Below are positions 13,101-23,600 of a stretch of 64,000 bases of DNA, one piece after another (position 1 is the first letter of the stretch; each line of letters starts with the position of its first letter). A program made the translations under genes and the position numbers. The notes under the pieces were generated by a model, which saw nothing but the letters and a program-made list of their open reading frames with translations, was not told the origin of the DNA and did not search any database. Source of the DNA: Auriscalpium vulgare (taxonomy: Eukaryota; Basidiomycota; Agaricomycetes; Russulales; Auriscalpiaceae); contig JAHBBC010000002.1 in the NCBI GenBank assembly GCA_019915015.1, positions 124,001 through 188,000 on the forward strand, given 5' to 3'.

Positions 13101-16100
13101 TCGCAGAACTTGCCGACAATCAACGGCTCGTACAGCTAGATAGAATGATCAATACGCGAGTTCCGTGATAGACGGGCCGGACGCACATTATTTTCCTTCA
13201 AGAACTGCTCCGCGTTGCTGTTACTGTCGATGTAAATCTTCGCGAGCGCATTGTATACCGCTGGGTCCTGGCTGCCCGTCTGCACACGCGAATCCAACCA
13301 CGGCAAAATGAGCTTGAGGCGATTCCTCTGCTCTACCTCCCCGACGAGTTCGTCGATCGGGAAGTTGCCCGTGACAGAGGCTAGCAGACCTTTGATCGTC
13401 GTCTCGTCGCAGTCCACGTCCAGGAGACCACCGATGACCTGCGGCGTGCGCGCCGAGTTGACGCGCTGCACGTATACCTCGATGAACTTTGTGAGGCCGT
13501 TCTGGTAGAGATACAGAACGAGATCATGTACGAAGTCGAAGCGGTCGCAGACAATGATGAGTGGAAGCTGGTCGGCGAGTTTTGCCTCTTTGAGGAAGTT
13601 CTTGACCTTCTCCGGGTTGTAGAAGTTCGACTCGCGACAGATACGCTCGACTTCGCGGATTTGGCCAGTGCGCGTGGCTGCCTGGATGTATTTGAAGTTG
13701 ACCTCGGGGTCTTCGCTGAGGTTGACAATGGAGCCGAGGTAGTAGTACAGGCCTGGTGAAGCCATTGCATGAGTGCGAGTCGACGAACGGCACATCACAA
13801 AACTCACCCTCAGAGCTCTTGAAGCTCTCGAATAGCTCGATGAGCTTGACGGGCCCGAGGATGTCCGAGTACTTCGTCGCAATTTGCACCACAATTTGAA
13901 GGTTCTGACGGATGTTGACGCGCAGCATCTCGTTCAAGCAAGCGAATGACTGCTCCGTGGTGAGACGGCTGAAGTAGGTGACCAACCACTAATGCAATGC
14001 GGTCAGTTTTGTTCGAAATGATGAGCAAAACCCAAGGACATACCTCTGGAGCCAAAACGTTGGTGTGGACAATCGCGCGTTTGATGTCCGCCAGGTCCTC
14101 ATAGTGCTCGAGCGCCCGCTGCAGTAAACCAGCTTTCTCGCACAGGTTCGCAATGCGAGGGCGGTCGTAGTGTGTGAACATCTCGTTGCCAAGGATGGCA
14201 TCCGCAACTTGTGGCGCATGCACCAAGTTCATCTCAAGCAGACGCGTTTGCAGATGGCCCTGCTCAGGCTTGTTCTCCTTCAGCGCGTCCAGAAGGAACG
14301 ACGTCGCGGGCTGAATCATGTTCTGGGACATGAAGATGTCGACAACCTGGCCGAATGTCAGCTGCAATATTTGGCGGAGTAGGTGGCTACGTACTCGCTC
14401 GACATCAACCAGGGGCCCCGTCTCGTCGTTCACCAGTTGCGATGCAAACTCGGCGCCTTTATCCGGGTTGCTGCGCATAACGTGCTGCAGGAGGCCAACA
14501 TAGTCTGGCTGGTAGCCGACCTTCTTCGCGTAGAGGACGATCTTGTCAGTCTGACCAGTCTCAGCGAAGCAAGCGATGACTTTGTTGGGGACATTGGCAC
14601 GAAGGTACACGCTGAGCGCGAGCGTCAGATCGTGGAGGCGGACAATGTCGCCAAGCTCCTCGCTGCAAGTGAGCTGGCAGGCTATCAGCATACATATAGA
14701 GGCGCAGGATGGCCGAGCGGACCTTGTTCTCCTTCAACCACTTCTCCAGCAACTGCTTCCGGCCTTGTTGCAGCACAGGACGCGCCAGCTCGACGGACTC
14801 CAGGTGATTAAGTTCGCCCTTCTCGAGCAGGATTCCAAAGTACTGCAGAATTGGGGACAGCCCACCAGGTGGAGCAGGGGCGGTCTTGAACGACTCGATG
14901 ACTTGAGCGGTACGGAGGATGCCCTAAATGCCGCTGTCAATAATTGAGAGGGACCGAAGACAGCCGCAACGTACCCTGGGCGAGTTCGCGGCAACCTTCG
15001 CAGCTTCCCCAAAGTTTCCACTCTGGAACAGCTGCTGATACTGCTGGATGTACAAGTCGTCTGCACCTGGGAGGTTGCCCCGGCTGGCGAGCTTGTACGC
15101 GAGCTCCGTGTTGTTGAGCGTCGTGAGGATGTACGGGATCATGGTCTGCTCGTCCACGCTGACACCCAGGACCTGGCCCTTCCTGTTGACGCAAAGAATA
15201 CCGTTGGTCGCTTCGTGCTCGGTCGTAATGAAAATCGTCTCTCCGGAGATACGGTTCATGTAGATACATGCCGCGCTCTCGAGGTCGTAAAGGTGGATGA
15301 ATCCGTACTTGGTCGCAAGATAGACGATGCCGTGCTTCTTGGAAACTTGCATCGCAACCGGGAAGTCGTTCGTGGCCTCGGGCGGGAAATACACGTCGAC
15401 AGCCTTCTTGGTGAACGGCGGGTCGGGCGCCTGGTGGTCGATCTCGACGACGTGGAGCTGCGGAAACGCGTTAATATGTTGCACCGAGCGATGCACCAGG
15501 GCGTACCTTTGCACCGGTGGCCGTCCGCACGGAGAATGTGAACAGCTTCGAGACGTGCTGATTTCCGTCGAGCTTCACCTCGGCGAATGCGGCGGCGTGT
15601 CCTTCGATGGGCTGGCTGACCCCGCGCTCCCGGCTGTACAGCTGCATGGCGCCCTTCACCTTGAAGCCCGAAGGGTTCGTCGTGTTGCCAGAAATGCCAA
15701 TGAGTACCATCCACTTCTCGTCGGCGGAAACGCGGTAGTTGATGATCTGGCTGCCGGCCAGCGTCGCATGGCGGTCGAAGACCTTCTGCGGCGGCGAGGT
15801 CGCGTCTGTGATCGACCAGTGGTAGACCGTGTTGTCCGTCACAAGCGCGAGCGCTGTCTCCGAAATCCACTTCCAGAAGATGATGTTTTCCGGACTCTCG
15901 TGCGACTTCACCTTCTGCTTCGTTTCGATGTTGAAGACCTGTAGTGTCCGACCGGCTGCGCACGGCATCAACAAGCATGTCCACTTCCTGCACCATAGTG
16001 ACACTGACCTTTCAATGCGAGAATCTTCTGGGTAGGATGCATGATGGCAGAGTCGGCGGATATCGGTCTACGCACGACGCTGTTGGCGTCGGCAAGGTCG

Positions 16101-16317
16101 ATGATGACCACCTGGTTCTGTTCATTGACTTTTTCGCGGATACAGATGAAGTGGTCGGATTCGAGTGTTGTTGACTGCGTGCCGTTGCGCTGAGCACTTG
16201 TGCGAGGGCCAGCAAAGCACGACGCGTGCGTACCTGGAAGGAGATGGACGCAGGCTGGATGCCGAGGCTCGACAGCTGCAAATGCTCGGAGAACCCGATA
16301 GGTTTTGAAATGTCCAT
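10112..16317 (-). CDS. CHC1: Clathrin heavy chain
   Basis: Family role: the triskelion leg of clathrin coats in endocytosis and trans-Golgi/endosome sorting. Translation starts at 16317 with [20 protein letters not shown], the characteristic N-terminus. Exons from 16.3 to about 15.0 kb encode the beta-propeller (for example [20 protein letters not shown] and [18 protein letters not shown]). Exons from 15.0 to about 10.3 kb encode the linker and the alpha-solenoid of clathrin repeats (for example [32 protein letters not shown] segments, and [14 protein letters not shown]). The C-terminus reads [16 protein letters not shown], spliced to [20 protein letters not shown], and stops at 10112-10114. 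More than ten short introns interrupt it and every junction I checked stayed in frame. A TATATCC element lies roughly 80 nt upstream of the start. Confidence 0.97.
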
Positions 16318-16638
16318 GGCGGCGAATAGTTAGAGGAGGTCGTGAGGGCCGTGAAACGGCGAGGGGGAAAGCAGACGCGTTGCGTTGCTGGGCAAGGATA
16401 TATGGCGGTGGAGGGAATGTCGAAGGGCAAATTCGATTTGGACCTGTTTGTTTGCCCGCCGCGGCCGACGCGTGGCCAGGCGCGCAGCACTCTGGAATCA
16501 AATGTTTCACTGGAAACACACTTCAAAACTGTCGGAGGAGGTGGAAGTGCATGCCTCGACAGTACTACTTCGTGTCCTTGAGAGAAAATATCGTGAAGTA
16601 CATGCATACGTATGTAGCAAGCCGTCTAAGCCGAATAA
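16318..16638. other. Intergenic, ANY1 3' end / CHC1 promoter
   Basis: Both flanking genes run on the minus strand, so this 321-nt gap holds the CHC1 promoter and the ANY1 3' region. On the minus strand a TATATCC sequence sits at about 16395-16403 and is a plausible CHC1 TATA element. Confidence 0.4.
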
Positions 16639-17732
16639 TTATTCCTCCGCCAACGCCAGCGCTGCTTCCAAGTCTTCTTCTTCCTCCAGGAGTGACGCAG
16701 GCGGTGCATTACCATACATGAATCGTTGGAATACAATTGCTGAGGTGCGCTGTCAGTCAATCCTGTGATTGAGACACGAGGCACAGCTCACCGAAATCCA
16801 CGGACAGCTGGAACACAGCACAAACTTGAAACTGCAACGGCGAGCCCTGCATGAAGAAGTAGACCAGCCTAGGTCGTATCAAGATCAATGGAGAACATAG
16901 GTGGTGACGTTAGGAGCTCACTTGAAAGAGTCTCCACCAACCCAACCGATTAAAGTCGAGGCCCGGAAACCATATAGCGTCTTTCTCTTGTAGTTGCTAC
17001 GTCATCGTGGTCAGGCAGACGTCCACAAGTTCAACCGCTGTACACACCTAATGAGTTGCGGTATTGGCAACGTGCTCTCGAGCCCAAGGGCAGCAAAGCC
17101 AAGAACGGACACGAAGAAATTCCAGCGACCAAATATGAGAACGAGTATGGTAAGACACACGCTAAGTGACAAGGTCAGCGAGATGCACCTGGGACATGAA
17201 AAGGTGACGCACATGTATCCGGCAAGGAACTCAATGTGCTGTGAATACGTTGGCCACTGCCAAAATGACAGAGGTCGGGTCGAGGTGCCGAGGTTCTCCG
17301 GGCTGATTCGGGGCCGATAATATATGCAGATGTACAGCAAAGCAAGCTGAAAACATCTCAATTGGTGAGCTGGGAAGGTAGGAGCCCGCATACCTGAGAT
17401 ATGATCATAAAGAGGGACTGCATGAGCAACGCAAACTCGAACTGGTTCCCGAGCCAGAAGAAACATCTTGTGATGTTCGCAAGCAGTCTGAAAGCTGTAC
17501 GGTTAGGAGCTGCATGCCCTAGACGATGATACGGCACGCACAGGACTGCACATATGTCACGCGAGAACCCGGTCGAGTCCCTGCGGACTGCCAGTCAGGG
17601 GGGGATGCACAGGGATACCTGGGATTAAACGCACTTCTTGCGAACGATTGATACAGCTTGATCAAGATATACGACCGGAGGCCCAACGGCCATGCCTATT
17701 GAGGCTATCGTCGAGAGCCATGAAGGTATCAT
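16639..17732 (-). CDS. ANY1: PQ-loop membrane protein, Any1/SLC66A2 family
   Basis: Yeast Any1 is a Golgi/endosome PQ-loop protein that antagonises the phospholipid flippase Neo1. The gene is cut into small exons. The start at 17732 gives MIPSWLSTIASIGMAVGPPV and VYLDQAVSIVRKK. Then come DSTGFSRDICAVL, ANITRCFFWLGNQFEFALL, MQSLFMIISQ, and LALLYICIYYRPR followed by FWQWPTYSQHIEFLAG. The second PQ loop is LGLESTLPIPQLI, NYKRKTLYGFRASTLIGWV, GGDSFK, LVYFFMQGSPLQFQVCAVFQ and LSVDF, AIVFQRF. The tail ASLLEEEEDLEAALALAEE ends at the stop 16639-16641. Multiple hydrophobic segments fit a seven-helix membrane protein. The gene is divergent from VRG4, another Golgi membrane protein. Family assignment is firm; the flippase-antagonist role is by homology. 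Confidence 0.88.
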
Positions 17733-18188
17733 GGCAGGACGCAAAGAGAGATGTTGAGGCGCGCGTCGAGCGGGCCGAATATTGTAGCTGCGCTGGCCTG
17801 CTCTCTTGAGTCGACCGATGGAAGAAAAACGGCGTATTCATCCGAATTGCTTCAGAGAGATTTGCGGATATGTAGACACGTAGCGCAGCTACTGAGTATC
17901 CCTACTATACACTTGCAATGAATACTAGTCCGAGTCGGGGGCAGTGCAGCAACCAGCGTGGGAAACCACTGCTTTATATGTGCTTGAAAATACCAAATGT
18001 AGCTTGACAGCAGCAGCTTGTCCGCTTAGCGCAACGGCCGCCCGGCTAGTCCTTTCTCTCCTCTCTTCACAATCCACCAACCCTCGGGTATCCTCGTCTT
18101 TTTTTGCCTACGTGGCTCCTCCACTCTTTTGATTTTCTCCTTGCCCTTTGCGAGCCTCCTTCACCGTTGAACAACCAGTTCCTCAGCC
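17733..18188. promoter_or_regulatory. Divergent promoter region ANY1 / VRG4
   Basis: The 456 nt lies between two divergent start codons. The last 130 nt before the plus-strand gene is pyrimidine-rich (runs such as CTCTCCTCTCTTC and TCTTTTTTTGCC), the usual look of a fungal core promoter and transcription start area. No canonical TATA box sits at the expected distance on the plus strand. Confidence 0.5.
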
Positions 18189-19753
18189 ATGTCTGGAAAG
18201 GATCGTGATGAGTACAAGAGTGTTGCGCTAGAGGAGCAGGATATCGCTGAGGTGAAGAAGGCGCTAGCTACGGGGAAGGAGCATACCTCCTCCTCGGCGG
18301 CGGGTACGTCCAAGTGCTGCTACACGTTGCTCGCTCTACTCACATGCGCGGCTATCCGTAGCGCAATCTATCCTGTGCTACTGCGTCGCGTCAATCACGA
18401 TGACGGTCGTGAACAAAGTGCGTGCTTGAGCGTATACTCCCGTGAGGCAGCCTGCTCATGTGTTGAACAGTTCGTCGTGTCGGGGCATAATTTCTCAATG
18501 ACTTTTCTCCTTCTGGCTATTCAATCTATCGTCTGTGTCGCATGTGTATTCGTCGTGAAGCGGCTAGGTGTCATCAACTTCCGCGACTTTGACTTGGCGG
18601 ACGCGAAAGCGTGGTTTCCTATCAGTTTCCTTTTGGTAACTGTGATCTATACTGGCTCGAAAAGCTTGGTGAGTTGCATTCGTTGCCAAGCCTCTGATTA
18701 GGCTCATATGTTGGCACGCAGCAATTCCTGTCTATCCCTGTGTATACCATCTTCAAGAACCTGACTATAATTCTGATTGTAAACGCTCTCTTTGTTTTTT
18801 GTCTAGAATACTTCTCATTGGTATCCCAATAGGCGTATGGAGAGGTTATTTGGTTTGGCGGGCATGTCACAGCTTTGACTTTCGTGTCTTTCATTTTCAT
18901 GGTACGTATCAGGGAACATCTTCATGGTTCGATTCTGACTGTGCACTGGGCTAGGTTGTATCTTCTGTAATCGCCGCCTGGTCCGACGTCGCGAACGCCG
19001 TCGTCGAGACCCTGCCAGATGCCGCTACTCCGGCCATGGCATCTGTAACTGGTGTCGTCCACGGCCTCAACGTGGGTTATCTGTGGATGTTTATCAACTG
19101 CGTCGTGAGCGCTGCATACGTGAGGAGCAGCGATCTTAGTGCTTTCAGTGCCGAGCTCATCGTTTTGCCAGGTCTTGACTATGCGCAAAAGGATCAAGGC
19201 CACCGGATTCTCCGACTGGGACTCGATGTTCTACAACAACTTGCTCTCTGTCCCTGTCCTTGTCGTTTTCTCCTTCATCGTGGAAGACTGGGGTTCTGAG
19301 AACCTTACGCGCAACTTGTAAGAGCGTCGCTTGGCCGTTCAATTGGACTTTTGCTAATGGCTTCTTGTCGACTTAGCCCTCCCGAGTCGCGTAGCCTCCT
19401 TCTGTCTGCCATTGCCTTCTCTGGCGCCGCCGCTGTCGGCATTTCGTACACCACTGCGTGGTGTATTCGCGTAACGAGTAGTACGACATACAGGTACGAC
19501 GCCGATAAGCCCAATGTCGACGTGAAACTCATCCCCAACGCCTCCTAGCATGACCGGCGCTCTCAACAAGCTCCCTGTCGCTGCCTCGGGTATGATCTTT
19601 TTTGGTGACGCTGTCACCTTTGGGTCTGTCTCAGCGATCTCGGTGGGTTTCTTCGCGGGGATCATCTATGCTGTGGCCAAGAACAACCAAAAGAAGGCTG
19701 AGAGCGCAGCCAAGCCGGAATCCATCATACCCATGTCCAGCCGAAAGCCATAG
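18189..19753 (+). CDS. VRG4: Golgi GDP-mannose transporter
   Basis: Function: imports GDP-mannose into the Golgi lumen in exchange for GMP, feeding protein and lipid mannosylation. The start at 18189 gives [20 protein letters not shown]. After the first introns, hydrophobic helices follow ([56 protein letters not shown]). Diagnostic motifs are present: FYNN in [17 protein letters not shown], and the nucleotide-sugar binding GALNK in [24 protein letters not shown] is created by splicing out a 50-odd-nt intron before CATGACCGG. The tail is [15 protein letters not shown] with stop at 19751-19753, cytosolic and lysine-containing as in yeast Vrg4. It lies between ANY1 and the pyruvate carboxylase gene and is intact. 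Confidence 0.95.
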
Positions 19754-20171
19754 CGCGCTCTCAGTACATGGACAGCTGTCCTTGCTATCTTGCATACTAG
19801 ACTAGACGTATTCAACTATTTCGCTCCGGATACGAGCTTTGGAGCCTTACGATACGTGTGGCGGATTGTCACGGCCGAGCAGCTCGGATTGCGGGCTTAC
19901 CGTTCAATGGTCATTCGTCGGACGTACAGAGGCGATACTGGGAGTTTATGGATGTTCCCAGCAAGCTGTGATACGGGGCCTCGCGCGCCTTTGAGGTTGA
20001 GAGCAATGTGCCGAACATAGAGAACTGAGCAAGGACTTGCCTTCTGGCAGCATGTGGCCTGACGGCAAAATTATGTGTCGTATTGTCGACATGTTTTCTT
20101 TGGATATATATGATAGCTAGACACTCATATCGAGAACATTGAAAGATGACGGGTTGCAGTGCGGAGATCGG

Positions 20172-20210
20172 CACGTAACTGCGCTCTAAATCCGGCGTAC
20201 AGATTGCGTA
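20172..20210. repeat. 39-nt dispersed repeat, copy 1
   Basis: The sequence around GCGCTCTAAATCCGGCG recurs at 20412-20450 in the same orientation. The differences between the two copies are all transitions. The last 14 nt (TACAGATTGCGTAG) also occurs at 25856-25869. Confidence 0.7.
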
Positions 20211-20241
20211 GACACTGGACGATGTTGCCATTGATCATTAT

Positions 20242-20294
20242 TGAGCCTGCGAAGGGTTGAGATCTTGAGGCGTTGTGAGCCTGCGAAGGGTTGA
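20242..20294. repeat. Short direct repeat (19 nt x2)
   Basis: TGAGCCTGCGAAGGGTTGA occurs at 20242-20260 and again at 20276-20294, with a 34-nt period. The copies are identical. Confidence 0.75.
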
Positions 20295-20411
20295 AGCAGA
20301 CTCCTCGAGCCGCAGGGAAATATCGGCGCGAGAGATGTCAAGCAACCCTCTCCCCAGTTGACGCCTTTTTTTTGGTTCAGCAAATTGAGAATGTTGAAGG
20401 AAGCTACCCCA

Positions 20412-20450
20412 CACGTAACCGCGCTCTAAATCCGGCGCACAGATCGCACA
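20412..20450. repeat. 39-nt dispersed repeat, copy 2
   Basis: This is the second copy of the element at 20172-20210, 240 nt downstream and in the same orientation. It carries C or A where copy 1 carries T or G. Confidence 0.7.
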
Positions 20451-20635
20451 TGTGCTAATTGGGATTGAATTCCATCCCGGCCATCGACGCGTACATCTCT
20501 TCGACCCTCGCCCCAACATCCATCTCGCCAGCGTTCTCTTCTCTTCAGACCCTCCGCGCCTGCTCTTTCTCGTAACAACCCCGTGGAGGTTATCTCTACA
20601 CCCCTTTCGGAGATTGGGGTAGACGCTCGAGCGCG

Positions 20636-20642
20636 TATATAG
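20636..20642 (+). promoter_or_regulatory. TATA box of the pyruvate carboxylase gene
   Basis: TATATAG lies 52 nt upstream of the PYC start codon, followed by a pyrimidine-rich stretch (CCTCTCTCCGATCTCTCC). This spacing is compatible with a TATA-dependent promoter and a short 5' UTR. It is an inference from sequence only. Confidence 0.5.
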
Positions 20643-20693
20643 CCTCTCTCCGATCTCTCCAGTCCCAAGTTCGCTTTCCCATCGGCCCCCATC

Positions 20694-23600
20694 ATGTCGA
20701 CGCTACACCCGCCGAGGCTCGCGCCCATCTTTGCCGTGACGCCCAGTGCGCCCGGCACGCCCGTGCACTCCATCCAGACCATGCGCAGGAAGGCTGCAGG
20801 CCACAGCGGCCCGTTGACCAAGATCCTCGTCGCGAATCGCGGGGTACGCTCCCATCGGCGCCAGATTATACGCATGTTGAACTGACTGTGATACAGGAAA
20901 TTGCGATCCGTGTCTTCAGGACCGCGCACGAGCTCGCGATGCACACCGTGGCTATCTACTCGTACGAAGACCGCATGAGCGCCCATCGGCAGAAGGTATG
21001 TCTCCCTGCCTTCCCCTGCTCGTGTATGCGGCGATTGACGCTTGTTATTGGACAGGCGGATGAAGCCTACAGAGTCGGTGAAGGGTTGACTCCTGTTGGG
21101 GCGTATCTGGCCCAGGACGATATCATCAGGATCGCCTTAGAGCACGGCGTTGACATGATTCACCCCGGGTACGTATCATTACGCGACTTTCTTGCTCTCA
21201 CTAATGTTCGTATCAGCTATGGATTCTTATCCGAGAATGCCGAATTTGCAAGGAAGGTTGAGCAAGCTGGTATCGCGTTCGTGGGGCCATCGCCTGAAGT
21301 CATCGACTCGCTTGGTGACAAGACCAAGGCCCGCACAATCGGTGGGTTTTTTTTCAGTGATTAAATGACCTTCGGCCGCTAACCGCAGCGTGTGCATATA
21401 GCCATAAAAATTGGTGTTCCTGTGGTGCCGGGTACACCTGGCCCAGTCGATTCTTACACGGAGGCAGACTCATTCATTAAGGAGTATGGTTTCCCAGGTA
21501 TCGTGTAATTGTGTGCAAGTGTGTAGCCAAGGCTGACATAGACATTTTTAGTGATCATCAAGGCTGCCATGGGAGGCGGTGGACGCGGGATGCGCGTTGT
21601 TCGTGAGCAATCGGAGTTCCAGAACTCCTTCGAGCGCGCTGTCAGCGAGGCGAAGTCCGCCTTCGGTGATGGGACCGTGTTCATCGAGCGTTTCCTCGAG
21701 CGTCCACGTCATATCGAGGTGCAGCTCCTCGCCGACGCGCAGGGCAATACTGTCCATCTGTTTGAGCGCGACTGCTCCGTGCAGCGCCGCCACCAGAAGG
21801 TCGTCGAAGTCGCTCCCGCCACGCACCTTCCCGAGGAGGTCCGACAAGCCATCTTGGCGGACGCTATCAAGTTAGCCAAGAGTGTCAACTACAGGAACGC
21901 CGGCACTGCAGAGTTCTTGGTGGATCAGATGGGCAGGCATTATTTCATTGAAATCAATCCGCGTATCCAAGTCGAGCACACTATCACTGGTATGTGCAGC
22001 CTGCCAACAGAGATAGTGGCGACTTTTGACTGAGGGCTGTCACAGAGGAGATCACTGGCCTTGACATCGTCGCCGCGCAAATCCAAATCGCGGCGGGTGC
22101 GACTCTCCCCCAGCTTGGTCTGACCCAGGAGGCTATAACGAAGCGCGGCTTTGCCATTCAGTGCCGTGTCACGACCGAGGACGCGTCCCAGAACTTTCAG
22201 CCTGACACTGGCAAGATCGAGGTGTACCGCAGCGCCGGTGGTAATGGCGTTCGTCTCGATGCTAGCTCCGGCTTCGCCGGTGCCCAGATCACGGTGAGTC
22301 ATTCGCGGCTGGTGCGGGGCAATTTAAACCAATCACAATATAGCCCCACTACGACAGTTTGCTCGTTAAGGTCAGCGTCAGTGGCACGACCTATGAAGTC
22401 GCACGCCGCAAGATGCTGCGCGCGCTCGTCGAGTTCCGTATTCGTGGCGTCAAGGTGCGTAAATGCAATGTTCCGAGCACAGCGTCCTCGCTGCTGACGC
22501 GAATTTGCGCAGACGAATATTCCATTCTTGTTCCGCCTGTTGACACACGACGTGTTCATCGGAGGCAAAACGTGGACAACGGTATGCACGAGCCGTGTTA
22601 TTCGGAGGTGCCCGACTAAACGCCCGTCCATAGTTCATCGACGACACCCCTGACCTGTTTAGGCTCGTGCAGAGCCAGAATCGCGCACAGAAGCTGCTCG
22701 CATACCTCGGCGATATCGCCGTCAACGGTAGCTCCATCAAAGGTCAAACTGTAAGCCCTACCATGTTTAGATAGCCACATAGCCTCACTGCTCGCGTCGT
22801 TTCCAGGGTGAACCAGGCCTCAAGGACGAGATCGTTATCCCGCTCTTCCAGAACCGTGAGGACCCTGAAAATGGGCCCCCTCTGGACGCTTCTCTCCCGT
22901 GCGAGGTCGGGTGGCGCAACATCATCGTCGAGCACGGCCCTGAGGCGTTCGCCAAGGCCGTTCGTGAGTATCCTGGCACGCTCATCATGGACACGACGTG
23001 GCGCGACGCGCACCAGTCGCTGCTCGCGACGCGCCTGCGCACCATCGACATGGTCAACATCGCCACGGAGACGAGCTATGCACTTTCGAACGCGTACTCC
23101 CTGGAGTGCTGGGGCGGTGCGACGTTTGACGTTGCGATGCGGTTTTTGTATGAGGATCCTTGGGAGCGCCTGGTGAGATTCACGTTTTCTTTTTTGGCGG
23201 AGCATCGCTGAGATGGTATGCATTTAGCGCGCACTCCGTAAGTTGGTCCCCAACATCCCACTGCAGGCCCTCGTGCGTGGTGCGAATGGCGTCGGATACA
23301 CCAGCTACCCGTGAGGCTCTCAATCTGCTCGGAGTGAGGCCAACTAATCGGATCCACCAGCGACAATGCAATCTACGACTTCTCCAAGAAGGCGGTGGAG
23401 AACGGTCTTGACATCTTCCGCGTGTTTGACTCCTTGAACTACATTGGTGCGTTGCAGGCTTCATGTTGTGCTCCCGCTCTGACGTGTTGTTTCAGAAAAC
23501 GTAGGTGGTGAACGAAGAGATGGAGACGATGCTGATGTTTTACCAATGCGCAGATGAAACTCGGGATCGACGCTGCGAAAAAGGCCGGTGGTGTCGTGGA

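Larger units (their letters stand above)
19754..20693. other. Intergenic region VRG4 / PYC with short repeats
   Basis: This 940-nt gap contains a two-copy 39-nt repeat, a tandem 19-nt repeat and the PYC promoter, annotated separately. No protein family is recognisable. Two minus-strand frames that share an APDLERGYV-like string are simply the two repeat copies read through. Confidence 0.5.

Noticed and set aside
14708..14730. GCAGGATGGCCGAGCGG, which resembles the 5' end of a tRNA-Ser or tRNA-Leu gene
   Set aside because: It falls at an intron/exon border inside clathrin heavy chain and no T-arm or acceptor-stem complement follows.
20172..20450. Reading the two-copy repeat as a CRISPR-like or tRNA array
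   Set aside because: There are only two copies, 240 nt apart and with mismatches, in a eukaryotic genome.
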